The notes under the pieces: generated by a model
Told to the model about the DNA's origin: nothing
Databases searched by the model: none
The model's input: only the letters and a program-made list of their open reading frames with translations
Assembly: GCF_004339595.1 (NCBI RefSeq)
Contig: NZ_SMFU01000007.1
Coordinates: 1,300,658-1,364,657, forward strand
Length of the DNA: 64,000 nucleotides
Source: Marinobacterium mangrovicola
GTDB taxonomy: Bacteria > Pseudomonadota > Gammaproteobacteria > Pseudomonadales > Balneatricaceae
Direction: 5' to 3'
Shown: piece by piece, positions 55,213-64,000 of the stretch
How the letters are laid out: each line of letters starts with the position of its first letter
Position numbering within the stretch: position 1 is the stretch's first letter
Made by a program: the position numbers and the translations under genes

Positions 55213-55905
55213 ATGATAAGTCGCTTTGGGCTACTGAAACGCAAAGCCGGTATGACCTCAACCACGTTCAACGAACACTGGAAAAAATCGCATGGACCTC
55301 TGGCGGCTCAATTCCCCGGGTTAAAACAGTACGACCAGCATCGAGTAACCGATAAAGAGCATTTCGGCATTGACCATACACGCGGTGGCTGGGATCTCGA
55401 TGGCTTCTCGGAGCTACAGTTCGACAGTCTGGAAGCGATGAAACACGCAATCGACTCCAGCGCTTTTGCAAATGCCGTATCCGATGAAAATGCGTTTCTG
55501 GATGATCTTCGATTAGCGATTTGTGAAAAGCATACGGTCGTTCCACTTAACCTCGGCGACCAGCCCTACATCAAGCGTATGACGCTGCTGAAGCGGCTGC
55601 CGGGAATCTCCCCCGAAGAATTCCGCCATGAATGGCTCGTCAAACACGCTGAGTGGGTATCCCAGTGGCCCAATGTACTGGGCTATACACAGAATCTTGT
55701 CATTGACCGCTATTACAACTCCCGCACCGACAGCGCAGATTATGACGATGTGCCGTTCGATGGGATTGTCGAGTTCTGGTTCCGGAATAAAGAAGAAGCC
55801 GCAAAGCTCTATGCCAGTGATATCGTGACGCGCACTCAGCAACACGCACTGGAGTTTCTTGACGAAATCACGCCGTTCTTTGTCGAAACAGACAACATTA
55901 TTTAA
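55213..55905 (+). CDS. Double EthD-domain protein
   Basis: A 230-residue protein with two EthD-like units. The first begins ISRFGLLKRKAGMTSTTFNEHWKKSHG, the second IKRMTLLKRLPGISPEEFRHEWLVKHAEW at about residue 120. Each unit has the W-x2-xH motif of the ferredoxin-like alpha+beta barrel. EthD proteins accompany oxidative degradation of ethers and aromatic compounds, often without a known reaction. The start at 55213 has AGGAG in front. The OYE gene ends 61 bases upstream, so the two are probably one transcript. Confidence 0.85.
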   Translation: MISRFGLLKRKAGMTSTTFNEHWKKSHGPLAAQFPGLKQYDQHRVTDKEHFGIDHTRGGWDLDGFSELQFDSLEAMKHAIDSSAFANAVSDENAFLDDLRLAICEKHTVVPLNLGDQPYIKRMTLLKRLPGISPEEFRHEWLVKHAEWVSQWPNVLGYTQNLVIDRYYNSRTDSADYDDVPFDGIVEFWFRNKEEAAKLYASDIVTRTQQHALEFLDEITPFFVETDNII

Positions 55906-55909
55906 GCAA

Positions 55910-55963
55910 GCCATAAACAAGTTTATGGCAACGGGGGGACGGCTAGTCAGCCCTCCCCTTTTT
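55910..55963 (+). terminator. Two stems ending the OYE-EthD transcript
   Basis: GCCATAAAC-AA-GTTTATGGC (55910-55929) is followed by a GC-rich imperfect stem (GGGGGGACGGCT with AGCCCTCCCC, 55933-55958) and T5. The second element is the likely intrinsic terminator, starting about 27 bases after the stop. Confidence 0.7.
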
Positions 55964-56164
55964 AGCTTCTGTAACGCGGGTATCAGGTATTACGTATCAG
56001 CTATTCGGCTGAGTCATGCAGCGTGCTTAATTTCCATCCTCTGGGCTGGCCAGCACAAGCAAATAAAGTTGGCGTTCCGAGTAGAGCACTCCTGGTAATA
56101 GAAATTTAATATCCATAATCATTAAATGGATATTAAAAAAACCTTAGTTTATCAGGAGATAAAA

Positions 56165-56647
56165 ATGTCAGCTCATTGGAAGAAGCATATTCAAAGCAAT
56201 ATATACAAAATGTCTCTGTGGCTAGCAGTCGGCCTTGTTTCCTTTATCTTTCTTGCTATAGGTATTATTGAACTGCTAATGCCCGTTGCCGAAATGGCCC
56301 GGATACTCCCCTGGGCAGACAGTCATCCGGTATGGTTCACACGTTCGCTGGGCATTGTTGATATCGCTGGCGGCCTGGGAATTCTCTTGCCCTTCGTGCT
56401 TAACAGCTTTGTTTTACATAGGTTTTTCCTTCATAGCTTTGTACTTCACAAGCTCCCTAGGCTCTTGGCAGTTGCCGCACTGGGCTGCGCTTCGAAGCAA
56501 ATAGTAGCGATCTGTTACCACCTCACTATCGGGGAGCCAAGCGTGGTCCCATTGAATCTTGCACTATTAACCTTGTCACTTTTCATATTTTTAAATCGTA
56601 GAGAAAACCGCAAGAGCGGCATAAAAAATCAATTAGCTTCCGTGTAA
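56165..56647 (+). CDS. DoxX-like membrane protein
   Basis: A 160-residue membrane protein with four to five helices from the ATG at 56165 behind AGGAG. The layout (IFLAIGIIELL, LGIVDIAGGLGILLP) resembles DoxX/DUF4260-type proteins. Such proteins frequently sit next to oxidative enzymes. The local base composition is more A+T-rich than in the surrounding genes. A strong terminator follows. It is separated from EthD by its own terminator and leader, so it is likely a separate unit. Confidence 0.7.
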   Translation: MSAHWKKHIQSNIYKMSLWLAVGLVSFIFLAIGIIELLMPVAEMARILPWADSHPVWFTRSLGIVDIAGGLGILLPFVLNSFVLHRFFLHSFVLHKLPRLLAVAALGCASKQIVAICYHLTIGEPSVVPLNLALLTLSLFIFLNRRENRKSGIKNQLASV

Positions 56648-56720
56648 ATAAAAACTAGAAAATACATTAAATATCGTTTAAATTCTTTATCGTAAACTGA
56701 TTTCATACGCCCCGCCTTTG

Positions 56721-56758
56721 CATTGAACGAGATATTAATCTCGTTCAATGTTTTTTTT
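56721..56758 (+). terminator. Strong intrinsic terminator
   Basis: Perfect 13-bp arms CATTGAACGAGAT and ATCTCGTTCAATG with an ATTA loop, followed by eight T. It ends the DoxX-like gene on the plus strand. The minus strand has no T-run, so it serves one direction only. Confidence 0.93.
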
Positions 56759-56777
56759 ATTTAAAATCAGCCAACTA

Positions 56778-57788
56778 TCATTTGTTAACTTCTCTTATGG
56801 CATTATAGAGAAACCTGTATGAGTCCAGCCTGGCTTTGTGGTCATATATCCAGGAATTGACCATCACTTCATCTGCGCCTGTTCGGTCAATCAAATCCCT
56901 TAGACGCTTTTCTGCTGTTATGGGATCAGCGTGAATCGATTCACCCAGCATATGTTGAACCTGTGCTTTTTCATGGTCGGCCCAAAACCTATCCATCGAT
57001 TTTACAGGAGCAGGCAGAGGGAAGCGGTTGCCACGGATCAAACCCAGGAACTTCTGATACTCGGTTGTCGCCAGCTTGTCAGCCTCCCCCTGTGTCTCGG
57101 CCACCACTGCATTGACACACACGACCACATAAGGCGACCGCAGCTGCTCTGAAGGCCTGAAAGCCTGTCGATAGGTATCCAATGCTTCCTGCATATGGGC
57201 CGGTGCAAAGTGTGCTGCAAACACGAAAGGAAGCCCCAGATAAGCCGCTAATCTGGCGCCATAAAGGCTTGAACCCAGCAGCCAGAGTTGCAGATCGGCA
57301 CCGGCGCCGGGAATTGCGGTTACGGATTGATTCGGTGTGCTGGGCGCGAGGAAATGGCGCAGCTCATCGAGCATTCTCGGAAACTCATCTTCGCGAGTAG
57401 AGCTCTCACGCCGCAGTGCTCGAGCGGTGGCATAGTCACTGCCGGGAGCACGCCCCACTCCCAGGTCAATCCTGTCCGGGTGCAGAGCCGCCAGCGTACC
57501 GAACTGTTCTGCCACCATGTACGGCGCGTGATTAGGCAGCATGATACCACCGGAACCAACCCGGATTTTCTGTGTATGTGCGGCAATATGGCTGATAACG
57601 ATACCTGTGGCGGCACAGGCAACATCCACTATGTTGTGATGTTCCGCAACCCAGTATCGGGTGTATCCCAGAGCCTCAGCCAACTGTGCAAGCTCCACCG
57701 ACCGAGCCAAGGATTCCGCCGGCGTGCTTCCTTCAGTGACCGGTGCCAGATCGAGAATGCTGAGGTTTATATGCTTCTGTTTCGTCAT
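56778..57788 (-). CDS. LLM-class flavin-dependent oxidoreductase
   Basis: A 336-residue luciferase-like TIM-barrel protein. LAEALGYTRYWVAEHHN, IMLPNHAPYMVAEQFGTL and RIDLGVGRAPGSD are the segments typical of the YhbW-like group. These use FMNH2 from a partner reductase to oxidise organic substrates, but many members have no known substrate. It is convergent with the DoxX-like gene and may or may not belong to the same pathway. Confidence 0.88.
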   Translation of the reverse strand: MTKQKHINLSILDLAPVTEGSTPAESLARSVELAQLAEALGYTRYWVAEHHNIVDVACAATGIVISHIAAHTQKIRVGSGGIMLPNHAPYMVAEQFGTLAALHPDRIDLGVGRAPGSDYATARALRRESSTREDEFPRMLDELRHFLAPSTPNQSVTAIPGAGADLQLWLLGSSLYGARLAAYLGLPFVFAAHFAPAHMQEALDTYRQAFRPSEQLRSPYVVVCVNAVVAETQGEADKLATTEYQKFLGLIRGNRFPLPAPVKSMDRFWADHEKAQVQHMLGESIHADPITAEKRLRDLIDRTGADEVMVNSWIYDHKARLDSYRFLYNAIREVNK

Positions 57789-57992
57789 ATCGAGATCCTG
57801 TTCAATCTTTGCAAGGAAGAGTTCATATCGTTACTGCACGCCTCCTGGCATCGTAACTACGACTCCGGTTACAGGCGTTAGCAGAACTTTTAGGGTGAAA
57901 TAAGGAGAGAATTTCTGACTGGGCAGGATGTTTTATATTCATCTGCAGATGGCCATAAGTAGATCTGACCAGCATGAGAATTAGGGTTTGGA

Positions 57993-58027
57993 AGATAAGG
58001 CAATATTTTATAAATATCGCCTTATCT
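57993..58027 (-). terminator. Strong hairpin after the binding-protein gene
   Basis: AGATAAGGC and GCCTTATCT arms, with a further AT-rich inner stem, lie just past the stop of the minus-strand gene at 58040. No T-run follows, so it could be a stabiliser or a weak terminator. Confidence 0.5.
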
Positions 58028-58039
58028 GATCGCCTGGAA

Positions 58040-59149
58040 TTATTTCACGAAGATTTCATTAAGCTTTTCAGGCGGAAGGCTGGATGACAGGTCCGCATCC
58101 AGAGGGGCATCTTTGCTGCATTTAGGATCGATGCCAGCAGCACTATCCGCGTAAACAAATGGCATCACGCTTAGAGGTTCTGAATTTTCCGTTCCCTGAA
58201 AATTGGCAACCGCACGACGCGCAGCAAAGCGCACTGTTGAGGTCGTACCGTCAAGCGAGAAATAGGAGAACCCCTCTCCCTTTGCCTTTTTATCGAGATA
58301 TTTGCAGTTAAGCTCGTTATTACTTGCATTGGTCGCCAATGCCGGCACCTCCAGTCCAGCCTGTTCGTAGGCCTTCACGACCGAGGTAGCGGTCACGCCG
58401 AAGTCAGTAGCGATGCCATCGATATCCGGATATTTCGCGATCAACCCGCTGACCGCCTTTTGTGCATCCACCGGGTTCCAGTTTGTAACGATGTAGTTGT
58501 CTTCGATGAGGTTGAGACCCGGATATTTGGCCAAACCATCTCTGAAGCCATCAAAGAAATTCTGTGAGGAGCTCGCCCCAGCACTGCCACCGAGCATGAC
58601 GACATTACCGGTTTTAAGGTTTTTGCCGTACCAGTCAGCCCAGACCTGTGCCATCTGATAGGTGTCTTCATAGACGTTTGCGCTGTAATCCTTACCGGGC
58701 TTGCCCCCTATTTTGGCCAGGTAGGGTACAACGGTCACATCGTACTTCGTCGCGGAACGCATGGCCGGCAACTGAGCCGCCCCGAAGTCAGGAAAAACGA
58801 GCAGCAGATCAACACCTTGCGCGACCATGCTATTGATATCAGATTTTGCTTTCTGCTGGTTTCCGTTGGCGTTGGTATACATGATCTTTTCAACGTTAGG
58901 GCATTTGCTTAGCTCATCCTCTAGCTCGGCAAGTGCTATACGACGCCAGGTATTACCACCATAACCGTCCGAAAGACCCACTTTCATCGGTTTAGTACCG
59001 CACATCGCTGTGATGTCGGCCCCGTCCTGCATATTTGCCGGTGTCTGATTGGCCATCACCGTGCCGGCATACACCGTCGCAACCATCGGCACAGCGGCCA
59101 CCAGGCTTCGGTTTATACGCGAGAACAGCTTTTTCTTGGGATGGGTCAT
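58040..59149 (-). CDS. Sugar-type ABC substrate-binding protein without partners
   Basis: A 369-residue periplasmic protein from the ATG at 59149, behind GGAG. The signal sequence has a twin-charge start and a hydrophobic stretch (AAVPMVATVYAGTVMA), ending near residue 33. The mature part is a Peripla_BP_4 fold: KVGLSDGYGGNTWRRIALAELE, the DINSMVAQGVDLLLVFPD hinge and VVMLGGSAGASSSQNFFDG. No ABC permease or ATPase gene is in the window. It sits next to an aldehyde and an alcohol dehydrogenase, so it may sense or bind the related substrate. Confidence 0.85.
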   Translation of the reverse strand: MTHPKKKLFSRINRSLVAAVPMVATVYAGTVMANQTPANMQDGADITAMCGTKPMKVGLSDGYGGNTWRRIALAELEDELSKCPNVEKIMYTNANGNQQKAKSDINSMVAQGVDLLLVFPDFGAAQLPAMRSATKYDVTVVPYLAKIGGKPGKDYSANVYEDTYQMAQVWADWYGKNLKTGNVVMLGGSAGASSSQNFFDGFRDGLAKYPGLNLIEDNYIVTNWNPVDAQKAVSGLIAKYPDIDGIATDFGVTATSVVKAYEQAGLEVPALATNASNNELNCKYLDKKAKGEGFSYFSLDGTTSTVRFAARRAVANFQGTENSEPLSVMPFVYADSAAGIDPKCSKDAPLDADLSSSLPPEKLNEIFVK

Positions 59150-59389
59150 GTTGTGTATCTCCAAAAGTGTCTTTTTTATCGTTATTTAGGTCAGCCTTTG
59201 GGAGCTCAAAACAGAGCTTCAGCGCTGCATGGACGCAGCATCAATCACCAGGAACTCAGTCCTTGATCGTCTTTTATTCCTCATTTGGATGGATTGGTGC
59301 CGCAGGAGCCGGAAATAAGCAGTGGGCATCAAGCGCCGCGGTTTACCCCGACGACATGATGACCACCACGGCCTATATTGGGGAGATAT

Positions 59390-60907
59390 TTACTCGCCCA
59401 GGTAAACACCGACCGATTTGTTTTCGGTGTACTGCTCGAGACCGGCGAGACCCATCTCGCGACCCCAGCCAGATTGCTTGTAGCCACCGAACGGCAATGC
59501 CGCATCGGTCTGGTTGTGGTTGTTTACCCAAACGACGCCTGCACGCACCTTGGCGGCCATCTGGTGAGCGATACTCAGGTCACGGGTCCAGATACTGGCA
59601 GCCAGACCGTATGACGAGTTATTGGCCTCCTGAACGAGCCCCTTCATATCACCGGAGTCAAACTTCATGGCGCAGATAACAGGGCCGAAGATCTCTTCGT
59701 GATAAACCTTCATGCTGGAGTTAACATCGGCCAGCACGGTCGGACGGATAAAGTAACCTTCGCTACCCGGCATCTCCACATCGCCCTGCATCACCTTCGC
59801 GCCTTCATCGATACCAGACTGCAGCAGGCTGCTGACACGGGCGTGCTGACGCGCCGAAATCAAAGGCCCCATGTTGGTGTTCGGATCAAGGCCGTGGCCA
59901 AGCTTCAGTGAAGAGGTATATTCAGCAACACCGGCGACCACCTCGTCATAGATATCCTCATGGATATAGAGACGTGATCCGGCAGTACAGGCCTGACCGC
60001 TGTTGAACATTACGGCTTGGGCAACACCCGGAATGGCTTTTTCCAGATCCGCATCTGGGAAGACGATGACCGGGCTCTTACCACCCAGCTCCAGACTTAC
60101 ACGCTTCAGGTTTGAGGCCGCGGCTCGTACGATCGCTTTACCCGTCTCGGTACTGCCGGTGAATGCAATCTTATCGACATCCGGATGATCAACCAGAGCC
60201 TGACCTGCGGCTCCTGCACCGGTAACAACGTTAAGCACGCCATCCGGCAACCCGGCTTCACGACAGATCTCGGCAAAGCGCAGCGCCGTCAGCGGAGTAT
60301 CTTCCGCCGGTTTCAAGACGATGGTGCAGCCCGCGGCCAGCGCAGGAGACACCTTCCAGGCCGCCATCAGCAGAGGCACGTTCCAGGGAATAATCTGGCC
60401 GACCACGCCAACAGGCTCGCGAAGCGTATAGCTGTGCCACTGGCCCGCCATATTGGTTGGCACGGTACTACCGGTCAGTTTATTCGCCCAACCGGCGTAG
60501 TAGCGGAAATGGTCCGCCGCCAACTTGACGTAGAAGTTCTTACAGATACCGAACGGAGAGCCCTCGTCCAGCGTTTCCAGCTCTGCCAGTTCCTGCGCGT
60601 TCTCATCGATCAGTTCACCGATTCTCCAAACGATCTTGGCCCGGTCGTTGGTGGACATCCGGCTCCACTCGCTGTCTTCAAACGCTTTGCGCGCCGAGCG
60701 GACAGCGATGTCGATATCGGCCGCATCACCCTCTGCCATGGTGGAGATAATCTGTCCGGTTGCCGGATCTTCTACATTCCGGGTGCCGCCGTTAACCGGC
60801 GCTTCCCATTTACCGTTGATAAAAAGGCTGTGTTTACGTGCAAGAAACTGCTTCGCTACATCAGAAATACCAGCCAGCGGATTGTCAAAAGTAAATATCT
60901 GGTTCAT
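59390..60907 (-). CDS. Aldehyde dehydrogenase, NAD(P)-dependent
   Basis: A 505-residue ALDH from the ATG at 60907, behind GAAGAG; the longer frame to 61003 is not family-like. WNVPLLMAAWKVSPALAAG, SLELGGKSP with the catalytic-base Glu at about 266 and FNSGQACTAGSRLY with the nucleophile Cys at about 300 are intact. It oxidises an aldehyde to the acid. With the GMC dehydrogenase gene 120 bases upstream, it completes a two-step alcohol oxidation. Specificity cannot be told from sequence. Confidence 0.93.
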   Translation of the reverse strand: MNQIFTFDNPLAGISDVAKQFLARKHSLFINGKWEAPVNGGTRNVEDPATGQIISTMAEGDAADIDIAVRSARKAFEDSEWSRMSTNDRAKIVWRIGELIDENAQELAELETLDEGSPFGICKNFYVKLAADHFRYYAGWANKLTGSTVPTNMAGQWHSYTLREPVGVVGQIIPWNVPLLMAAWKVSPALAAGCTIVLKPAEDTPLTALRFAEICREAGLPDGVLNVVTGAGAAGQALVDHPDVDKIAFTGSTETGKAIVRAAASNLKRVSLELGGKSPVIVFPDADLEKAIPGVAQAVMFNSGQACTAGSRLYIHEDIYDEVVAGVAEYTSSLKLGHGLDPNTNMGPLISARQHARVSSLLQSGIDEGAKVMQGDVEMPGSEGYFIRPTVLADVNSSMKVYHEEIFGPVICAMKFDSGDMKGLVQEANNSSYGLAASIWTRDLSIAHQMAAKVRAGVVWVNNHNQTDAALPFGGYKQSGWGREMGLAGLEQYTENKSVGVYLGE

Positions 60908-61027
60908 ATCACACTCTTCGCATTCAGTTTTTAGGGGCGTATCCAGGTACTGTGAACATTGAGACCGGCCTGATGACCCACCGTAAGAACCAACAAGGCG
61001 CAAACCTCAACGCTAATTGCGGCCTGT

Positions 61028-62728
61028 TTAAGAAACGGTATGCGTTTCCCGCTCACGCAGGAATGCAGCCATAGCAGTCTGACGCTGAGCTTCGGCGACG
61101 GCGCCTCGGGTGGGCGGATTCATCATTGCATCCCGACTGGTATCCATCGTTTTTCCGAGAATGAGATCGCTCGCCTTCTCTGCAATCATGATTGTCGGAG
61201 CATTGGTATTACCGCTGGGGAGCGTCGGCATGACGGACGCATCGATAACGCGCAGCCCTTCAATGCCATGGACACGCAGCTGGTCATCAACCACCGCCAT
61301 CTCGTCAGAACCCATCTTGCAGGTACCGACCGGGTGATAAACGCTTTCACACTTCTGCCGGATATATTCGTCAATTTCGGCATCGGACTGCGCCTGTTTG
61401 CCGGGTCCGTACTCTTCTCCCCTGAAATCATCAAAGGCGGATTGAGCGACGATTTCACGGGACAGGCGCAGGGCCTCGCGCATCTGAACCAGGTCGTCGT
61501 GTTCTGAGAAGAAATTCGGGTCGATCTCGGGTAGCGCGGTAGGATCAGCAGAGCTCGCCAGAACCGTGCCGCGACTCGCCGGACGGGAGAGGTTGAAGTA
61601 AGGCATGACCCCCTCTTCCCAGATGATCTTGCGGCCATGGTCTTCATACATAACCATGTTCATGTGCCACTGGATATTTGGTGCAACCAAGCCCTCCCGC
61701 GTACTGAGGAACGCACAGGCCTCAACGCCATGATAGGAGCAGGGACCGGTCTTATTGAGGAGATACTCGGCACCGGCAAGGGCCGTCTGCCAGGGGGAGA
61801 GGTATTTCAACATCGACAGAGGTTTGGTGAGGCGAATCTTGAGACCGCACCCGGTGTGATCCTGAAGGTTCTGACCAACACCCGGCAGATCATGCTCAAC
61901 CTTGACGCCAATCTGTTGTAAATGCCTCGGGTCACCGATGCCAGACATCTGCAGCACATGTGGGGAATTAAACGTACCGCCAGACAGGATAACCTCCTTG
62001 GAGGCCATTATCTTTTTGGTAGAATTCCCCTGGATATATTCAACACCAACCGCCCGGCCGTTTTCGATCAAGATGCGCGACACGAGCGCCTTGGTGATGA
62101 CATTAAGGTTGTTTCGATTTTTGATATTCGAGATATAGCAGCGAGAAACACTGGAGCGGATACCGTCAGCGACGGTGCTGTCACAGGGACCCAAACCTTC
62201 CTGACGGCCACCATTCAGGTCATCATTATAGGGGAAGCCCATCTGAACACCCGCTTCAATGAACGCCTTTGCAACCGGGTTTTTAATGCCAAAACGGCTT
62301 GTTTTTAGCGGCCCGTGCCCACCATGCACTGGTGTTGCACCGCCAGCCCAGGTTTCCGCTTTGCGAAAATAAGGGAGAACCTCATCATAGCTCCATCCCC
62401 TATTACCCATCGCAGCCCAGTTATCGTAATCAGTCTGGTCTCCGCGGGTATAGATCATGCCATTAACGGTGGTACAGCCACCGATCGATTTCGCTCGCGG
62501 AATAAACATTGAACGGTTATTAACATGGCGCTGAGGTACCGTGTGATAACCCCAATCCAGCTGACCGGTTTGCATGAGTCTAAAATACCCTGCCGGCATA
62601 TGGATAAATGGGCTTTTATCCCAGCCACCCGCCTCGATCAATGTCACATTAATACTTGGATCTTCTGATAAGCGATTAGCAAGCACGCTACCTGCTGACC
62701 CAGCCCCGATGATAATGTAGTCAGTCAT
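61028..62728 (-). CDS. GMC-family alcohol dehydrogenase (choline-dehydrogenase-like)
   Basis: A 566-residue flavoprotein. [19 protein letters not shown] is the FAD motif, [19 protein letters not shown] the first GMC signature, [18 protein letters not shown] the second, and [11 protein letters not shown] plus [20 protein letters not shown] form the active-site end. The C-terminal tail of about 40 residues is polar. Members oxidise choline, long-chain or polyether alcohols. No glycine-betaine genes of the betA operon are adjacent (the aldehyde dehydrogenase is a weak betB candidate), so choline is only one option. Confidence 0.9.
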   Translation of the reverse strand: MTDYIIIGAGSAGSVLANRLSEDPSINVTLIEAGGWDKSPFIHMPAGYFRLMQTGQLDWGYHTVPQRHVNNRSMFIPRAKSIGGCTTVNGMIYTRGDQTDYDNWAAMGNRGWSYDEVLPYFRKAETWAGGATPVHGGHGPLKTSRFGIKNPVAKAFIEAGVQMGFPYNDDLNGGRQEGLGPCDSTVADGIRSSVSRCYISNIKNRNNLNVITKALVSRILIENGRAVGVEYIQGNSTKKIMASKEVILSGGTFNSPHVLQMSGIGDPRHLQQIGVKVEHDLPGVGQNLQDHTGCGLKIRLTKPLSMLKYLSPWQTALAGAEYLLNKTGPCSYHGVEACAFLSTREGLVAPNIQWHMNMVMYEDHGRKIIWEEGVMPYFNLSRPASRGTVLASSADPTALPEIDPNFFSEHDDLVQMREALRLSREIVAQSAFDDFRGEEYGPGKQAQSDAEIDEYIRQKCESVYHPVGTCKMGSDEMAVVDDQLRVHGIEGLRVIDASVMPTLPSGNTNAPTIMIAEKASDLILGKTMDTSRDAMMNPPTRGAVAEAQRQTAMAAFLRERETHTVS

Positions 62729-63156
62729 GATAACTCCTTATAATTATTTGATACTCATGTACTTTTACTAACGCACATTTGGTTGGCTGACGTGCCATTA
62801 ACTGAACTTAAAAGACGATCTTTTATCCGCGACCGCTTAAAAGCTCTATCACAAGATTTTTTGCGTAAGGCACATACTAAAACTTGCAATGAAATTCAGT
62901 ATACGCAGCACAAGTTTTACGGCTCGCCTTCCAGCGCCATTTTTCCTTGATTGTAGGCGCCAGACATATGCCGCCTCATAAGGGCTGGTGACAGTAGAAT
63001 CAGGTATGTTAATAGGCGCGAAACAGGCCTCGGCCGCGGCATCAAGCAGATAACAACGGGAGAAGCGGACGGCAACAGCAAGAGAGATCTGAGTAACGTA
63101 TTTCTCATGCCGCCCGCTTACAGGAGCAGGTGGGAAGGCTTATCTGTATAGGCAGA
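62729..63156. other. Gap upstream of the GMC gene
   Basis: About 430 bases between the GMC start and the TRAP permease end, both on the minus strand. It should hold the GMC promoter. I see no clear dyad, terminator with T-run or credible ORF. Confidence 0.4.
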
Positions 63157-64000
63157 TCAGACGATCAATGAGGGTAACCAAAGTGTCAGCGCAGGGAACA
63201 GTATCAGCAGCGTTACACGCACAACATCCGCCAACAAAAAGGGTATGACACCGAGGTAGAGAGACTTCAGTCTAATCTCGGGATAGGCCGCCATAATGAC
63301 AAAGAGATTCATACCCACCGGAGGGGTGATCAAACCAATCTCGACGACCGAAAGCACCACGATGCCAAACCAGATCACATCGAAATTCAGGGCCTGCACC
63401 ACTGGAAACAGCACAGGAAGTGTCAACAAAATCATGCTGAGCGAATCCATAAAACAGCCCAGAATCACGTAGAACAGCAGTATGCATAGCAGGATTGCCA
63501 TGGGACTGAGTGAGGACGAGACAATCCAGTCTGCCAACAGGGTCGGCAGCATGGTGGTTTCGATGAAGAAGTTGAACACCGCGGTACCGATGAGAATCAA
63601 AAAGATCATCCCCGACGTCGCAGCGGTCTCCTTAAGACAGCCAAGGAAAGTACCCAGCCCTATCCTGCCCACGGTAAGCGCCAGGAAAAAGGCGCCGAAG
63701 ACCCCGACAGATGCGGCTTCCGTTGGCGAAAACCAGCCAACATAGATGCCTCCAATCACCAGCACAAACAGCACAACGATATGCCAGATGCTCACCAGTG
63801 CAGCGATACGCTCTCCCCAGCTGCGACGCTCGCCTCGTGGGCCCAGCGCCGGGTTTAGCCATGTGCGAATCGAGATTGCGAGCATATAGAGGATGACCGC
63901 CAGGCACCCCGGCAGCAGTGCCGCTGCGAACAGTTTGCCTATCGAGGCCTCGGTCAGAATGGCATAGATGATAATAATGATGCTCGGCGGGATCAGTACG
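63157..64000 (-). CDS. TRAP transporter large permease (DctM-like), partial at N-terminus
   Basis: The frame is open to the window edge and gives 280 residues plus the missing N-terminal part. The first codons at the edge encode VLIPPSIIIIIYAILTEASIG, the DctM core, so the ATG at 63885 is not the start. About eight helices are visible, ending with ALTLWLPSLIV. The small permease and binding protein are expected outside the window. It would supply the substrate for the alcohol and aldehyde dehydrogenases downstream. Confidence 0.9.
   Translation of the reverse strand, partial: VLIPPSIIIIIYAILTEASIGKLFAAALLPGCLAVILYMLAISIRTWLNPALGPRGERRSWGERIAALVSIWHIVVLFVLVIGGIYVGWFSPTEAASVGVFGAFFLALTVGRIGLGTFLGCLKETAATSGMIFLILIGTAVFNFFIETTMLPTLLADWIVSSSLSPMAILLCILLFYVILGCFMDSLSMILLTLPVLFPVVQALNFDVIWFGIVVLSVVEIGLITPPVGMNLFVIMAAYPEIRLKSLYLGVIPFLLADVVRVTLLILFPALTLWLPSLIV

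Noticed and set aside
1-64000. tRNA, rRNA, CRISPR, integrase or prophage features
   Set aside because: None could be found by reading both strands; no tRNA-like 3' ends with att-type repeats were seen.

Overview
The window comes from a gamma-proteobacterium. The tightly packed operons, a Pseudomonas-type pair of REP sequences, PuuA/PuuB polyamine genes, a DUF1285 gene, a YehZYXW osmolyte importer and a malonate decarboxylase operon paired with MadLM fit a marine or halophilic relative of Pseudomonas (for example Oceanospirillales). That placement is an inference from gene content, since there is no rRNA in the window. I saw no tRNA, rRNA, insertion sequence, integrase or CRISPR array. Both ends cut through genes.

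Regions: (1) 1-8650, minus strand: a Fur-controlled iron-siderophore locus with two FecCD-type permeases, an ATPase, a lipoprotein binding protein, a TonB-dependent receptor and a pair of exporter-fold ABC half-transporters, the last cut by the window edge. (2) 8785-19595: mixed genes, including a TetR regulator, an LtrA-like membrane protein that seems to have lost its N-terminus, a LysE exporter divergent from a GlxA-type AraC regulator, a TRIC-like channel, a DUF1285 protein, an OmpA-family protein, an 899-residue PHP-glycosyltransferase fusion, and a small membrane protein next to a REP pair. (3) 19750-25207: polyamine catabolism (PuuB-like oxidase and two divergent PuuA-like ligases) with an isolated ureD. 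(4) 25295-29891: small genes, an inositol-monophosphatase-family enzyme, a spermidine-synthase-like protein, and a LysR regulator divergent from a nitronate monooxygenase. (5) 30112-33858: yehZYXW-type osmoprotectant ABC importer. (6) 33922-42376: LysR regulator and the divergent mdcABCDEGH-madLM malonate operon.

(7) 42701-57788 is the most interesting part. A minus-strand run encodes a KstD-like flavin dehydrogenase, a complete TRAP transporter, an atypical metallo-beta-lactamase-fold protein, a one-domain VOC protein, fumarylacetoacetase and maleylacetoacetate isomerase. Around it lie a MarR regulator, a TauE-type exporter, an Old Yellow Enzyme, a double-EthD protein, a DoxX-like protein and a luciferase-like monooxygenase. 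There is no homogentisate or gentisate dioxygenase in the window. The set looks like a route that imports a cyclic acid, desaturates or aromatises its ring, opens the ring and finishes through the maleylacetoacetate branch. The substrate and the opening step cannot be read from sequence. Three adjacent 14-bp dyads stand in front of the VOC-fahA-maiA genes.

(8) 58040-64000, minus strand: an ABC sugar-type binding protein without partners, an aldehyde dehydrogenase, a GMC alcohol dehydrogenase and the 3' part of a second TRAP large permease, suggesting uptake and stepwise oxidation of an alcohol.
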